This document shows positions 42,346 through 52,160 of a DNA stretch of 64,000 bases, in pieces. The first letter of the stretch is position 1. Each line of letters begins with the position of its first letter. The notes below the pieces were generated by a model that worked only from the letters and a program-made list of their open reading frames with translations, was not told the origin of the DNA and searched no databases. Where the stretch lies: contig NZ_CP117883.1 in assembly GCF_028736215.1 (NCBI RefSeq), positions 7,006,001-7,070,000 on the forward strand, given 5' to 3'. Position numbers and translations under genes: made by a program. This DNA comes from Mucilaginibacter sp. KACC 22773 (GTDB lineage: Bacteria > Bacteroidota > Bacteroidia > Sphingobacteriales > Sphingobacteriaceae).

Positions 42346-42755
42346 AAGGATTAAGATTTATTATCGCCGGTGTCATTTTCGGCATCATCATGACCAAGTC
42401 TGAGGCTGTTTCCTGGTACCGCATCCAGGAGATGTTCCGCTTCCAGTCGTTTCATATGTATGGCATTATTGGCACCGCTGTAGTTTTAGGCGCATTGTCT
42501 GTTTACCTCATTAAAAAGTTCCACATCAAAGATTCGCAGGGCAACCCTATCATATTTGCCGATAAAGAAAAAAGCCGGGCAAAGTATATCATCGGCGGCC
42601 TGGTATTCGGCCTTGGCTGGGCGCTTACCGGCGCATGCCCCGGCCCTATGTTTGTAAATATCGGCTACGGGTATGTATCCTTTATCATCGTGGTTATCGC
42701 GGCGCTGGGCGGCACTTACCTTTATGGTTTGGTAAGGGATAGGTTGCCGCACTAA
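42342..42755 (+). CDS. YeeE/YedE family sulfur transporter, second half (PmpB-like)
   Basis: A 137-residue membrane protein with about four hydrophobic segments and 'GWALTGACPGPMFVNIG' (about residues 89-105), the conserved Cys-containing signature of the second YeeE/YedE half. ATG at 42342 overlaps the previous stop by four bases; the frame opens earlier but would overlap the first half more. A terminator follows. Confidence 0.87.
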   Translation: MKGLRFIIAGVIFGIIMTKSEAVSWYRIQEMFRFQSFHMYGIIGTAVVLGALSVYLIKKFHIKDSQGNPIIFADKEKSRAKYIIGGLVFGLGWALTGACPGPMFVNIGYGYVSFIIVVIAALGGTYLYGLVRDRLPH

Positions 42756-42780
42756 ACCTCGTTTATAAGGGCACTGCCGC

Positions 42781-42834
42781 AAAAAAGCCTTCGCTTATTG
42801 GCTTTTAATGCCATTAATAAACGAAGGCTTTTTT
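42781..42834. terminator. Bidirectional intrinsic terminator
   Basis: AAAAAAGCCTTCG...TTATTGGC and GCCATTAATAA...CGAAGGCTTTTTT form a long stem, with A-run on the left and T-run on the right. It can end transcription of the sulfur operon (+) and of the tricorn-like gene (-). Confidence 0.85.
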
Positions 42835-42865
42835 AACGGTTAAGTTAAACCCTAAAACTAACCCG

Positions 42866-45800
42866 TTATTGTTTATATATAAATGATTTATCCGGGTGTT
42901 GTGGTACCTTTGGCGCTTCTACAGGCTTATCGGCTATTTGTTTTTTCAGGTAAGCCAGCGCGGCCTCTAACTGCGCATCTTTTCCTTTGAATGATTCATT
43001 AGGCAGGTTATCCACAACTATATCCGGATCAACGCCGTGCCCTTCTATCAGCCATTTACCTTCGGGACCAAACACGCCCATCTCGGCAGCAGATGCTATA
43101 CCGCCATCAACCATCCTGTTATCGCTTGATAACCAAATCTCGCCGCCCCAGGTGCGCATCCCTATTACTTTGCCCAGGCCCAACCTGCGGAAACCTTCGC
43201 TGATAGCCTCGCCGTCTGATGCGGTTTGCTGATCGCAAAGCAATACCATATGGCCCCTGAACGCATACTGCATGTTCCAGGTTGGCCCGCCCGCGCGGCC
43301 CTGCCAGTACATCCACGCTTTACGTAACAGTTTTTCAAGTAGCCAACTATCTATATTACCGCCAAAATTTTGGCGCACATCCAGTATCAGTCCCTTGCGG
43401 TTAAAAATCGGATAAAATTGTTTTACAAAGGCGTCCATGTCATCACCCCCCATGGCTTTTAGGTGGATATAGCCAATATCATTATTGCTTGCACTATCTA
43501 CCTTTTGGCGGGTATTATACTCCCACTCGTCATAACGCAATTTGTAGGCATCGTTTGCAGAAAATGGCTTCACTACCTGCTCGTACGGCTTTTTGCTCCT
43601 GCTTAAAAGGTTTAGTTTAACAGGGATGCCCACCTTATCGGCCAGAACCTCGCCAATATCATTTACACCGGTAAGCGGTATGTTATTAACCGCGGTAATG
43701 ATGTCGCCCTCTTTAATTTTCAATTCAGGCTTATCCAGCGGCGAAGAAAAAGCATAGTCAGGGTCGGCTTTATAAATATGTTCTATTTTAACACCCGCTG
43801 CAACTTTGCTAAATGTAGCACCCAAAAAGCCCGTGGGTATCTTATCTACGGCTGTACGTTTATCGCCGCCATACACGAAAGTGTGCAAGGCCGATAGCTC
43901 GCCCACCATTTGGCCAAGCAGGTCGTCAAGCTCATAACGGTCGGTTACGCGCGCCAGCAAGGGCTCGTACTGCTTTTTCACGTCGGCCCATTTTACTTTG
44001 TGCATATCACGGTCGTAAAAGTAATCGCGCATCATGCGCCACGCATCGTCAAACATCTCTTTCCAATCCTCCTGCGGATTGATGGAAAAACTCCAGTTAG
44101 CCAAATCAACTTTGGTTTTTTCCAGTTCCATTTTCTGGCCGTTGGCGTCGCCTACAGCCAACGATTTATTGGTAAACTGGATCAGTATTTTTTTGCCATT
44201 GGCCGATACGCTGAAATCCCGTACAAACGATGCCACCTCGGTAGGCTCGTACTTTTTACTTTCTTCAATTTTCAGCGCGAATATTTTGCCGCCATCGTTC
44301 TCACCGTCGGGGCCGCTATCCAGCCAGTACAAAAATCCGTTGGCAATAGCTACCGATGCTATATTGCCGCTTTTTACCGGCACCTGGTAAACGCTTTGCA
44401 TGGCCGTGGCCCAGTCATAAACCTTAGATGGCGCTACCACACCTTTGCTTTTTTTATCGGCTTTTTTCTCCATCTTCCTTTTGTCCATCGCCGTAAAAAC
44501 CGAATCGGTAAGCCATGAATCTGTTTGCAGGAAGGGAAATTTGGCGCCGGTATCTAACGGCATTGCGTAAATGCCGGCGGTTTGTGTGTAATACGGCTCA
44601 GGTTGGCGCGGTCCCCAGGGACTGCGGGTTTTTGAATATAAATTGCGCTCGCTCACAAAATACAACCAGTTATTATCTGCCGACCAGGCCGGGCTATAAT
44701 TGTTAAGCCGGGTTGTGGTAACCGCTTTCATCTTCATGGTGCGCGTATCAACCATGCTTATCTGCATGTTGGTATTCTCAATGCTTTCAGTAACGTTCAG
44801 CAACAAGCTATTCGGCGACCATGAAAGCTCAGCTATGCCTCCGTAAGTCTTATCGTAAGTAAACTTTATTTCGCCTGTTGTAGCATCGGCTATCCGCAGC
44901 ACTTCGTTTTTATCGCTGTAGGCCACAAACTTACCATTAGGCGATACCCTGAAAACAGAGATGGTGGTGGTGCTTTTCTGGGTCATCTGCACCGGCTTGT
45001 CAATGCCGTCGGCGCTCATCTTCCACACTTCAAATTCGCCGTTCTGGTCGGATAGTACAGCGATGCTTTTGTCATTTATAAAATGGACATCCTTTGCCCG
45101 GATGCCGCTTTTGGGGTTGATCTCCACCCAGCGATCGCTTTTAGCCGGCGATACAAACACACGGCCACGACTTACGATAGCCACATAGTTACCATTTGGC
45201 GAGATATCTGAAAAGCTGATACTGTTTACCGGTCCTTTTATCCAGCGGGGTTTGCGCTGATCAAAATCGGAGGTGAGGTTAATGTCCAGTAGCTTTTCCT
45301 GGTTGGTATTAATATCGTACAGCCAAATATCGGCCCCCTTCTGGTAAACCACTTTCGATTCGTAAATACCCGGCGTTTGCAAATCCCAGCCCTTTGAAAA
45401 AGTTTGCTGTTTTAAATTTTTGCCGCCGGTATCCATCGACCATAAGTTCATGGTGCCGTCTCTATCTGATAAAAAGTAGATGCGGCCATTGTAGTACATG
45501 GGGCTGGTACTGGTTCCGTCAAAATCGCCTGTGAGGTTTGTGGCCTCCTGCCTGCCATCAAACTTCCACACCTGCTCTATCAGGCCGCCCTTATATCGTT
45601 TTGTTTTACTGCCCTGGTTAGGGAAACGGGTAAAATAAAGCACGCCATTGTCGTCATAGCACCCCAACGAGGCCTGCCATAGCGGTATAATCTGTTTCTT
45701 GCCTGTAGCCGGGTTCAGCTTTACCATCTGCGGATTGGGCAGCGCGCTTATAGCTGTGGTTCGGTATAAAATATCGCCCTCTTTTGTCCAGCCAGAAATA

Positions 45801-46132
45801 AATTCATTGCGGCCGTCATAGTCGTAAGTGAGTCGTTTAGGCACGCCGCCATTAATATCCATCAGGTAAATTTCGGCAACACCTTCATACTGCCCTGTAA
45901 ATGCCAGCTGCTTTCCATCCGGCGATATAGCCGGGTTTTGTTCAACCCCGGCATTGGTGGTTAACCGGGTTGATTCATTACTGGTAAGGTCGTACTTCCA
46001 AAGGTCTCCTTCGGCAGTAAATACTACGGTGTTTTTGCTGATGCAGGGCGTTCTGTAATATCCTTTTTGCTGGCTGTAAGCAAATGAAAAACTGAGTGTT
46101 AACACAGTTAGAGCGATAAGTTTGGTACGCAT
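42866..46132 (-). CDS. Tricorn protease-type S41 peptidase with beta-propeller and PDZ domains
   Basis: A protein of about 1088 residues with a signal peptide (cleavage near 'FAYSQQ', about residue 21). WD40/TolB-like propeller repeats ('SPDGKQLAF', 'SPNGKFVAY' and similar) fill about residues 25-650, a core helical and PDZ region about 690-850 ('IKEGDIITAVNNIPL'), and a TSPc domain with the serine in 'TASDGEAISEG' (about 980). It should degrade peptides outside the cytoplasm. The ATG at 46132 is preferred over the frame start at 46150. Confidence 0.88.
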   Translation of the reverse strand: MRTKLIALTVLTLSFSFAYSQQKGYYRTPCISKNTVVFTAEGDLWKYDLTSNESTRLTTNAGVEQNPAISPDGKQLAFTGQYEGVAEIYLMDINGGVPKRLTYDYDGRNEFISGWTKEGDILYRTTAISALPNPQMVKLNPATGKKQIIPLWQASLGCYDDNGVLYFTRFPNQGSKTKRYKGGLIEQVWKFDGRQEATNLTGDFDGTSTSPMYYNGRIYFLSDRDGTMNLWSMDTGGKNLKQQTFSKGWDLQTPGIYESKVVYQKGADIWLYDINTNQEKLLDINLTSDFDQRKPRWIKGPVNSISFSDISPNGNYVAIVSRGRVFVSPAKSDRWVEINPKSGIRAKDVHFINDKSIAVLSDQNGEFEVWKMSADGIDKPVQMTQKSTTTISVFRVSPNGKFVAYSDKNEVLRIADATTGEIKFTYDKTYGGIAELSWSPNSLLLNVTESIENTNMQISMVDTRTMKMKAVTTTRLNNYSPAWSADNNWLYFVSERNLYSKTRSPWGPRQPEPYYTQTAGIYAMPLDTGAKFPFLQTDSWLTDSVFTAMDKRKMEKKADKKSKGVVAPSKVYDWATAMQSVYQVPVKSGNIASVAIANGFLYWLDSGPDGENDGGKIFALKIEESKKYEPTEVASFVRDFSVSANGKKILIQFTNKSLAVGDANGQKMELEKTKVDLANWSFSINPQEDWKEMFDDAWRMMRDYFYDRDMHKVKWADVKKQYEPLLARVTDRYELDDLLGQMVGELSALHTFVYGGDKRTAVDKIPTGFLGATFSKVAAGVKIEHIYKADPDYAFSSPLDKPELKIKEGDIITAVNNIPLTGVNDIGEVLADKVGIPVKLNLLSRSKKPYEQVVKPFSANDAYKLRYDEWEYNTRQKVDSASNNDIGYIHLKAMGGDDMDAFVKQFYPIFNRKGLILDVRQNFGGNIDSWLLEKLLRKAWMYWQGRAGGPTWNMQYAFRGHMVLLCDQQTASDGEAISEGFRRLGLGKVIGMRTWGGEIWLSSDNRMVDGGIASAAEMGVFGPEGKWLIEGHGVDPDIVVDNLPNESFKGKDAQLEAALAYLKKQIADKPVEAPKVPQHPDKSFIYKQ

Positions 46133-46281
46133 AAGTAGCTTTTTTACCAAATATAAATAATGGACACCTCAAAAGCAATTTGATTGATTTTACGCGTAAA
46201 AGTACCCGGCCTGTTTAATGCCAGTTGCGGAAAATACGCCGGCAATTGCACTTTTAACACAACAATTCGCTAATTTTCGGC

Positions 46282-46842
46282 ATGGATGAACGCAAGGATA
46301 TACAAAACCTGAATGCCCGCAAGTTTATGGTTTGGCTAGCCATAGCATCTTCGTTTATGTTGGTTGCCGGACTAACCAGCGTGTTCCTGATATCAACCTC
46401 GGCAGGCGATGTCATACATACTCAATTGCCGTTTGTTTTTATCATTAGTAGCGTTGTTATACTTGGTAGCAGTGGCACTTTACATGTAGCCGGCAAAAGT
46501 TTAAAGCAATTGCAAAATGCAAAATTCCACCTGTACCTAAAAATTACGATGGTGTTGGGGCTACTGTTTATGTTACTGCAGGCTGTTGCCTGGGGTATTT
46601 TGCTTCATCAAAAAGTTTATTTTGATATGCATAAAAGCTATCAATCGTTTATTTATGTTTTTGTGGCCGTTCATCTTTTACACATCATAACCGGCATTGC
46701 GCTGCTGGGCTACACCCTATCCGGCTCGTTAAAAAACAAACCCCGTTACAGGATTTTGTACCGCATGGAAATGAGCACCACCTTTTGGCATTTTATAGAT
46801 ATTTTGTGGGTGTATCTTTATTTGTTTTTGGTGTTGAAATGA
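46282..46842 (+). CDS. Cytochrome c oxidase subunit III-like protein
   Basis: A 186-residue membrane protein of the heme-copper oxidase subunit III family (short bacterial form), with five hydrophobic segments and the C-terminal 'STTFWHFIDILWVYLYLFL' signature (about residues 164-182) and 'HLLHIITGIALL'. It would support a quinol or cytochrome oxidase; the catalytic subunit is not in this window. Standing alone here, it may be a stray copy. Confidence 0.85.
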   Translation: MDERKDIQNLNARKFMVWLAIASSFMLVAGLTSVFLISTSAGDVIHTQLPFVFIISSVVILGSSGTLHVAGKSLKQLQNAKFHLYLKITMVLGLLFMLLQAVAWGILLHQKVYFDMHKSYQSFIYVFVAVHLLHIITGIALLGYTLSGSLKNKPRYRILYRMEMSTTFWHFIDILWVYLYLFLVLK

Positions 46843-46872
46843 TAAACTCGATTGCAAATAATTCGCTGAGTT

Positions 46873-47295
46873 ATGATAATTATTCCTTTTAAATCGGTTG
46901 GCAGCTTGCATTTTTCTGATACCAGAGAAGATGTAAGGAAAAAACTAAATGAAAAATTCACGTCGGGCGTTAAGGGGAAAGATAACTACAAGGATTATTA
47001 CGATTACTTTAAGCAAAGCGAATTATTTGTTTACTATGATGAAAAAGGAAATATAAACGCATTTGAGTATTTCAAGCCCAATCCCATTTTTAATAATGTT
47101 AATCTTTTAGAAACGCACTACCGTGATCTGGTCTCCCTCTTTCAACGTTTCGATCCTGAGTTAACAATTAACTACGATGAATTTACTTCTCTTAAATATG
47201 GTATCGGTGTTAATACAATTGACGATCCTGACGAAGAAAATGCTATTCCTCAATCAGTAGTTATATTCAAAAGGGGCTATTTTGATTTTATATAA
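46873..47295 (+). CDS. Hypothetical protein, unrecognised
   Basis: A 140-residue soluble protein, with many Tyr, Asp and Lys ('DNYKDYYDYF'), no signal peptide and no recognised domain. The codon usage looks more A+T-rich than neighbouring genes. Acidic, small and isolated genes of this kind may be immunity-type proteins, but there is no toxin neighbour. It has its own ATG and a normal stop. Confidence 0.6.
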   Translation: MIIIPFKSVGSLHFSDTREDVRKKLNEKFTSGVKGKDNYKDYYDYFKQSELFVYYDEKGNINAFEYFKPNPIFNNVNLLETHYRDLVSLFQRFDPELTINYDEFTSLKYGIGVNTIDDPDEENAIPQSVVIFKRGYFDFI

Positions 47296-47444
47296 ACCGG
47301 TTACATATTTCCTTAGCCGGCAGCTGAACGTTACTCTCTCATATATAACTGTTTTCCACCATCAGACAGATAAGGATGCCAAACGCCAATCAATTTACTA
47401 CGTTAGTGAGTTGATTTCCAATTTGACCATACATTACCTACCCT

Positions 47445-49136
47445 ATGATTTTTACAAAAGCTAATGCTGCCTGCAAATTCATTTTTTGCGCTTTATTTAT
47501 TTCAATGGCGATAACCGCAATCGCCCAAAATAAAAAACCAATACCCACCGATAGTACGCCTAAGATTGTTAACATCGTTAACTTCATTCGCCTGCTGGAG
47601 CCACGGGATCCGGCAATTACCGAAGACGTATTGTACCAAACAGTGGTAAAACAGATAGAGATCATGAAAAAATATCACCTGGGTGGCACATTCCTTTTAC
47701 AATATGATGCGCTAATGGATAAGCGATATCAAAAACTGTTGGCAACCCTGCCAAAAGGAGCTTTTGAGATTGGCGCCTGGTGGGAGATACCGCAGCCTAT
47801 GGTGGAAAACGCAGGCCTTAAATGGCGCGGCCGTTATCCCTGGGATTGGCGGGCCAACATTGGCTTTTCTACCGGGTATACACCTAAGGAGCGTGAAAAA
47901 CTGATAGATGTATACTTCCACGATTTTAAAAAGATTTTTGGCTATTACCCCCAATCGGTGGCTTCGTGGTTTATTGATGCCTACAGCATTAACTATATGT
48001 ATCAAAAATACCATATCGTGGCTTCGGCAAACTGTAAAGATCAGTATGGCACCGACGGGTATACCTTGTGGGGCGGCTACTGGAACCAGGCCTATTATCC
48101 AAGCAAAATAAACTCTTATATGCCCGCCCAGCACGCGCAGAACCAGATCCCTGTTCCCATCTTCCGGATGCTGGGCAGCGATCCGGTACGGCAGTACGAT
48201 AACGGCCTTGGTACAACCCGGCAAGGCGTTGTTACATTGGAGCCCGTTTACAAATTTGGCGGCGGCGATTCAACCTGGGTAAACTGGTTTTTCAAATCAT
48301 TTACCGATGATCCTTCGCTCGGCTTTAATTATACCCAGGCCGGACAGGAAAACTCTTTTACCTGGGATGCCATGGCCAAAGGCTTAGAAATACAGATGCC
48401 ACTGATTGCCAAACTACGCGATGAGCATAAAGTGAGGGTTGAAACCCTGGAGCAATCGGGCCGCTGGTTTAAAAAGAAATACCCGGTTACCCCGGCAACC
48501 TCATTTACAGTAAGCAACGACATCCCGGGCAGCGATTTGAAAACCGTTTGGTACAACAGCCGCTTTTATCGTATCAATATGCTGTGGGAAGATGGCAGTC
48601 TGCGCATTCGCGACATTCATCTGTTTGACGAAAAATTTCCATCGGTATACGAAACCAAAGCTGCGACATCAAACGAATGCACCTTTTTTACCCTGCCTGT
48701 TGTGGATGGCTACATTTGGAGCAAGCCCGATCATATTGCCGGCTTAAGGCTGAAAAAAATGGTGGATGGAAAGGAAGTCCTGGTAAAAGGATATTCGCCG
48801 GTGTTTACAAATACCGGAAAAAGCGGCATGCACATATCATGGCGGCTGAATGAAGGCGGCATGCTGGAAATTGATTTGACCGAGAAGCAAATTAAAATAT
48901 ACATGGATAACAAGGCCAGCTATAATTGGTGTTTGGATATGGATGTAGCTCCCGGTGCTGCAACACCCTATATTAACATCAACCCGAAACAACTGAACTG
49001 CAGGTTTGAAAAAACAAATTATAAATTAAAGGCTTTGCAAGGAAAGCTTTCGAAACCGGCCAACGGTTCTGCCTGGCGCTTAACACCAGAAGGGGATGCA
49101 ATTGTGCTGGATTTGGGGAATCTTACACGGCCATAG
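47445..49136 (+). CDS. Exported DUF3863-type protein, polysaccharide deacetylase/glycosidase-like
   Basis: A 563-residue protein with a signal peptide (cleavage near 'AIAQN', about residue 28). The N-terminal half resembles the DUF3863 family ('VNIVNFIRLLEPRDP', 'PWDWRANIGFSTGYT'), with many aromatic residues and Asp/His pairs that suggest a barrel acting on carbohydrate; the C-terminal half is beta-rich. It is not a known enzyme. A 32-base palindrome lies 24 bases downstream. Confidence 0.68.
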   Translation: MIFTKANAACKFIFCALFISMAITAIAQNKKPIPTDSTPKIVNIVNFIRLLEPRDPAITEDVLYQTVVKQIEIMKKYHLGGTFLLQYDALMDKRYQKLLATLPKGAFEIGAWWEIPQPMVENAGLKWRGRYPWDWRANIGFSTGYTPKEREKLIDVYFHDFKKIFGYYPQSVASWFIDAYSINYMYQKYHIVASANCKDQYGTDGYTLWGGYWNQAYYPSKINSYMPAQHAQNQIPVPIFRMLGSDPVRQYDNGLGTTRQGVVTLEPVYKFGGGDSTWVNWFFKSFTDDPSLGFNYTQAGQENSFTWDAMAKGLEIQMPLIAKLRDEHKVRVETLEQSGRWFKKKYPVTPATSFTVSNDIPGSDLKTVWYNSRFYRINMLWEDGSLRIRDIHLFDEKFPSVYETKAATSNECTFFTLPVVDGYIWSKPDHIAGLRLKKMVDGKEVLVKGYSPVFTNTGKSGMHISWRLNEGGMLEIDLTEKQIKIYMDNKASYNWCLDMDVAPGAATPYININPKQLNCRFEKTNYKLKALQGKLSKPANGSAWRLTPEGDAIVLDLGNLTRP

Positions 49137-49160
49137 AGATGAAGCTTAATGGCCCGGAAA

Positions 49161-49192
49161 AGACTTACGAAGTTTTAAAAACTTCGTAAGTC
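49161..49192. repeat. Perfect 32-bp palindrome
   Basis: AGACTTACGAAGTTTT and its exact reverse complement abut with no loop. There is no T-run beyond its own arm ends. As an RNA it folds into a 14-bp or longer stem and could end transcription on either strand between the convergent genes, or be a repetitive palindromic element. Confidence 0.8.
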
Positions 49193-49248
49193 TGGATCTC
49201 GACAACTAATTTCGGTTAGTAACCTGCGTTTATTGGTGACGATGGCAC

Positions 49249-50769
49249 TTACAGGGTAAACGCCGCCAACGCTTTCTCAATCCTGCCAATCGTTTCTTCC
49301 TTTCCCAACAAGGCCGCGATATCAAATACATGCGGACCAAATTTACCGCCTACCAGCATAATGCGAAATGGCAACATTACATCCCCAACCTTCAGCGCCT
49401 TTTCTTCAGCAAGGGCTTTAAATTTGGTTTCAAAATCATGGGCTTCAATACCGGCTTCGGCTGTCAATAAAGTAATCAGCGCGTTAAAAAATTCCGTTTT
49501 AGCATCTGTCCATTTAGGCTTTACAGCGTTAAGGTCATATTCTTTCGGCTGCTCAAAAAAGTAACCCGCCTGCTGGTAAAAATCAGGCAATACCACACAA
49601 CGGTCTTTTATTAAATTTATAACCGTTTCCAGCTTAGCATCATCTGTAACAACAATGCCTTTATCGGCCAGCACTGCTTTGACTTTCGGCTTTAAGCTTT
49701 CAGCTTTCAGCCTTTTTATCCACTCGGCATTGAACCATTTGGCCTTTTCAAAATCAAACTTAGCGCCGGCTTTGCTCACACGTTCTATAGAAAACTTTTC
49801 TACCAGTTCATCCAGGGTAAATAACTCCTGCCCGGTACCATCGTTCCAGCCAAGGGTAGCCAGCAGGTTTAAAAACGCTTCGGGCAAAAAACCAAGTTCC
49901 CTAAAGCCCGGTGTTAATTCGCCCGTTTTGGCATCAAACCAACTCATAGCGTAAACCGGGAAACCAAGGCGGGCACCATCGCGCTTACTTAACTTGCCGT
50001 GGCCATCCGGTTTTAATATCAGCGGTAAATGCGCCCATTGCGGCATGTCGGCTTTCCAGCCTAAATACTCCCAAAGCAGCAAATGCACCGGTGCAGATGG
50101 CAGCCACTCTTCGCCGCGGAAAGCGTGCGAAATTTTCATCAGGTAATCATCAACCACCACCGCAAGGTGGTAGGTTGGCATGCCATCGGCTTTTAGTAAT
50201 ACTTTATCATCAACCAGGTTGGTTTCGAAGCTTACATGTCCGCGAATCATATCGGTAAAGCTTACCGTTTCATCGGCCGGCATTTTTATGCGGATCACGT
50301 GCGGGGTATGCGCATCTAACAGTGCATCTACCTCATGCTGGGGCAACGATACCGAGTTTCGTAATGTATCCCGGTACGCCTGCCCGTATTGAAAGTTGGG
50401 GATTTCCTTACGGTTTTTGTCCAGCTCTTCTGCGGTATCAAATGCATAGTATGCGTGGCCCTGCATTACAAGGCGTTCGGCATATTCGCGGTAAATGGCT
50501 TTGCGCTCGCTTTGGCGGTAAGGGGCATATTGGCCGCCAACAACGGGGCTCTCGTCGGGCTGCAGGCCACACCATTTAAGGCAATCTAAAATATATTCTT
50601 CGGCACCTTCCACATAACGCGTTTGGTCTGTATCTTCAATTCTCAAAACAAAATCGCCGCGGTGTTTTTTGGCAAACAAATAATTAAACAACACGGTGCG
50701 TACGCCACCCAGGTGCAAACCACCTGTAGGGCTCGGCGCAAAACGTACTCTTACTTTTTTATCGGTCAT
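49249..50769 (-). CDS. gltX: Glutamyl-tRNA synthetase
   Basis: A 506-residue class I synthetase with the HIGH region 'PSPTGGLHLGG' (about residues 12-22) and the KMSKS region 'KLSKRDGA' (about residues 253-260). The length is normal. It charges tRNA-Glu. Within its C-terminal half, at about residues 352-363, a Lys/Ala/Glu-rich linker is encoded by a copy of the AAAGCTGAAAGCTT-like intergenic repeat. Confidence 0.95.
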   Translation of the reverse strand: MTDKKVRVRFAPSPTGGLHLGGVRTVLFNYLFAKKHRGDFVLRIEDTDQTRYVEGAEEYILDCLKWCGLQPDESPVVGGQYAPYRQSERKAIYREYAERLVMQGHAYYAFDTAEELDKNRKEIPNFQYGQAYRDTLRNSVSLPQHEVDALLDAHTPHVIRIKMPADETVSFTDMIRGHVSFETNLVDDKVLLKADGMPTYHLAVVVDDYLMKISHAFRGEEWLPSAPVHLLLWEYLGWKADMPQWAHLPLILKPDGHGKLSKRDGARLGFPVYAMSWFDAKTGELTPGFRELGFLPEAFLNLLATLGWNDGTGQELFTLDELVEKFSIERVSKAGAKFDFEKAKWFNAEWIKRLKAESLKPKVKAVLADKGIVVTDDAKLETVINLIKDRCVVLPDFYQQAGYFFEQPKEYDLNAVKPKWTDAKTEFFNALITLLTAEAGIEAHDFETKFKALAEEKALKVGDVMLPFRIMLVGGKFGPHVFDIAALLGKEETIGRIEKALAAFTL

Positions 50770-50790
50770 AGTTGGGCAAAGATAAGGTTA

Positions 50791-50926
50791 TTTTAGATGT
50801 GCAAATTCCAGATTTCAGATGTGCAGATTTTTTTGATACTGCCTGGTATATAGTAATATGAAAAATGCCTAAAAACCGTTCTTTCATCTGCATATCTGAA
50901 ATTTGCACATCTGAAATCTAAAAAAA
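50791..50926. repeat. Inverted GATGTGCAGATTT repeats upstream of gltX
   Basis: An arm of about 38 bases at 50791-50828 and another at 50886-50926 are imperfect reverse complements, built of TTTCAGATGTGCAGAT-like words. A further copy of the words lies at 53279-53326. Confidence 0.65.
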
Positions 50927-50942
50927 TCCCGTTATTTGAACC

Positions 50943-52160
50943 GTGGCCAGTATAAACCCGTATCAGCAAAAAAAAAGGTGGAAGTATTTACTGCTCGCGT
51001 TCGCGACTGTTATTGCCAGTGGTTCGTTATTTTACACCAGTTACCTGGTTAAAAACATAGCAAAATCTGAGCGCACCCGTGCGGAGGTTTGGGCCATGAG
51101 CATGCGGCAATTACTTAATTCAGACGATAACGACTTTTTAAAATATACCATTGCCGTTCGCGACAGCCTGAATGTACCGGCTATTATAACCGATGCCAAA
51201 GGAGACATCGTGCAGTCCCGGGGATTGGATACCACCAAAGCCTACATCGATCTACCTTCGCCCGGTAAAAAATACGACCTGCAATATTTTAAGGATGAGC
51301 TGGAATATATGAAAAAGCAGCACGAGCCTATCAGGCTGCAAATATTGGGCGAAGAAAACTTTGTTTATTATAAAGATTCGGCACTCTTAACGCAGCTCAA
51401 GATTTTTCCATATGTACAGCTATCTGTTATTGCCGTGTTTTTGCTGATGGCTTATACCGCGTTCAGCTCGTCGCGTAAATCGGAACAGGACCAGGTTTGG
51501 GTGGGGTTGGCCAAAGAGACAGCTCATCAATTAGGTACCCCGATATCCTCACTAATGGCCTGGATTGAGTTGATGAAAGAGAAGTTTAACGCCGAGGATG
51601 ACGTGCTGGTTGCCGAAATGGAAAACGATGTGAAGCGACTGGAAATTGTTGCCGACCGTTTTTCAAAAATCGGCTCGAAGCCTGTACTTGAAGAGCATGG
51701 CGTTTACGCCGTGGTTAAAGATTTTGTTGATTATTTTAGGGTACGTGTAAGTAAAAATATCACTTTTGAAATGAGCGGAAATCCGCATTTGAAGGCCGGC
51801 ATTAATATCCCGTTGTTTGACTGGGTTATTGAAAACCTGCTAAAAAATGCCGTTAACGCTATTGATGGCAAAGGCACCATTAAAGTGGAAATAAGCGGTA
51901 ATAAAGTAAAAAACCAGGTGTTTATTGATGTAACAGATACAGGCAAAGGTATTCCCCGTTCCAAGTTCGACACCGTATTTCAACCGGGTTACACCACCCG
52001 AAAACGGGGCTGGGGCCTGGGCCTTTCGCTCACCAAAAGGATGATAGATAACTACCATAACGGGCAGATATTTGTAAAAGACTCGGAACTGGGCAAAGGC
52101 ACAACTTTTAGGATTGTATTAAAAAACACACGCAATGATAAGCAGACCAAAGAGCGATGA
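50943..52160 (+). CDS. Sensor histidine kinase
   Basis: A 405-residue protein with two transmembrane helices (about residues 15-35 and 150-170), a periplasmic region between them, a phosphoacceptor motif 'KETAHQLGTPISSL' with the His, and a HATPase domain with N-box 'NLLKNAVNAID', G1 'DTGKGIP' and G2 'GWGLGLSL'. Start is GTG at 50943. No response regulator is adjacent; the nearest is at 54181. It overlaps the dinB-like gene by 26 bases. Confidence 0.9.
   Translation: MASINPYQQKKRWKYLLLAFATVIASGSLFYTSYLVKNIAKSERTRAEVWAMSMRQLLNSDDNDFLKYTIAVRDSLNVPAIITDAKGDIVQSRGLDTTKAYIDLPSPGKKYDLQYFKDELEYMKKQHEPIRLQILGEENFVYYKDSALLTQLKIFPYVQLSVIAVFLLMAYTAFSSSRKSEQDQVWVGLAKETAHQLGTPISSLMAWIELMKEKFNAEDDVLVAEMENDVKRLEIVADRFSKIGSKPVLEEHGVYAVVKDFVDYFRVRVSKNITFEMSGNPHLKAGINIPLFDWVIENLLKNAVNAIDGKGTIKVEISGNKVKNQVFIDVTDTGKGIPRSKFDTVFQPGYTTRKRGWGLGLSLTKRMIDNYHNGQIFVKDSELGKGTTFRIVLKNTRNDKQTKER

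Noticed and set aside
43910-44518. Plus-strand frame of 202 codons inside the tricorn-type protease gene
   Set aside because: It overlaps conserved propeller and PDZ coding sequence of the minus-strand gene and has no recognisable features.
46282-46842. Pseudogene of cytochrome oxidase subunit III because it stands alone
   Set aside because: The frame is intact with a complete C-terminal signature and normal length for short bacterial forms.
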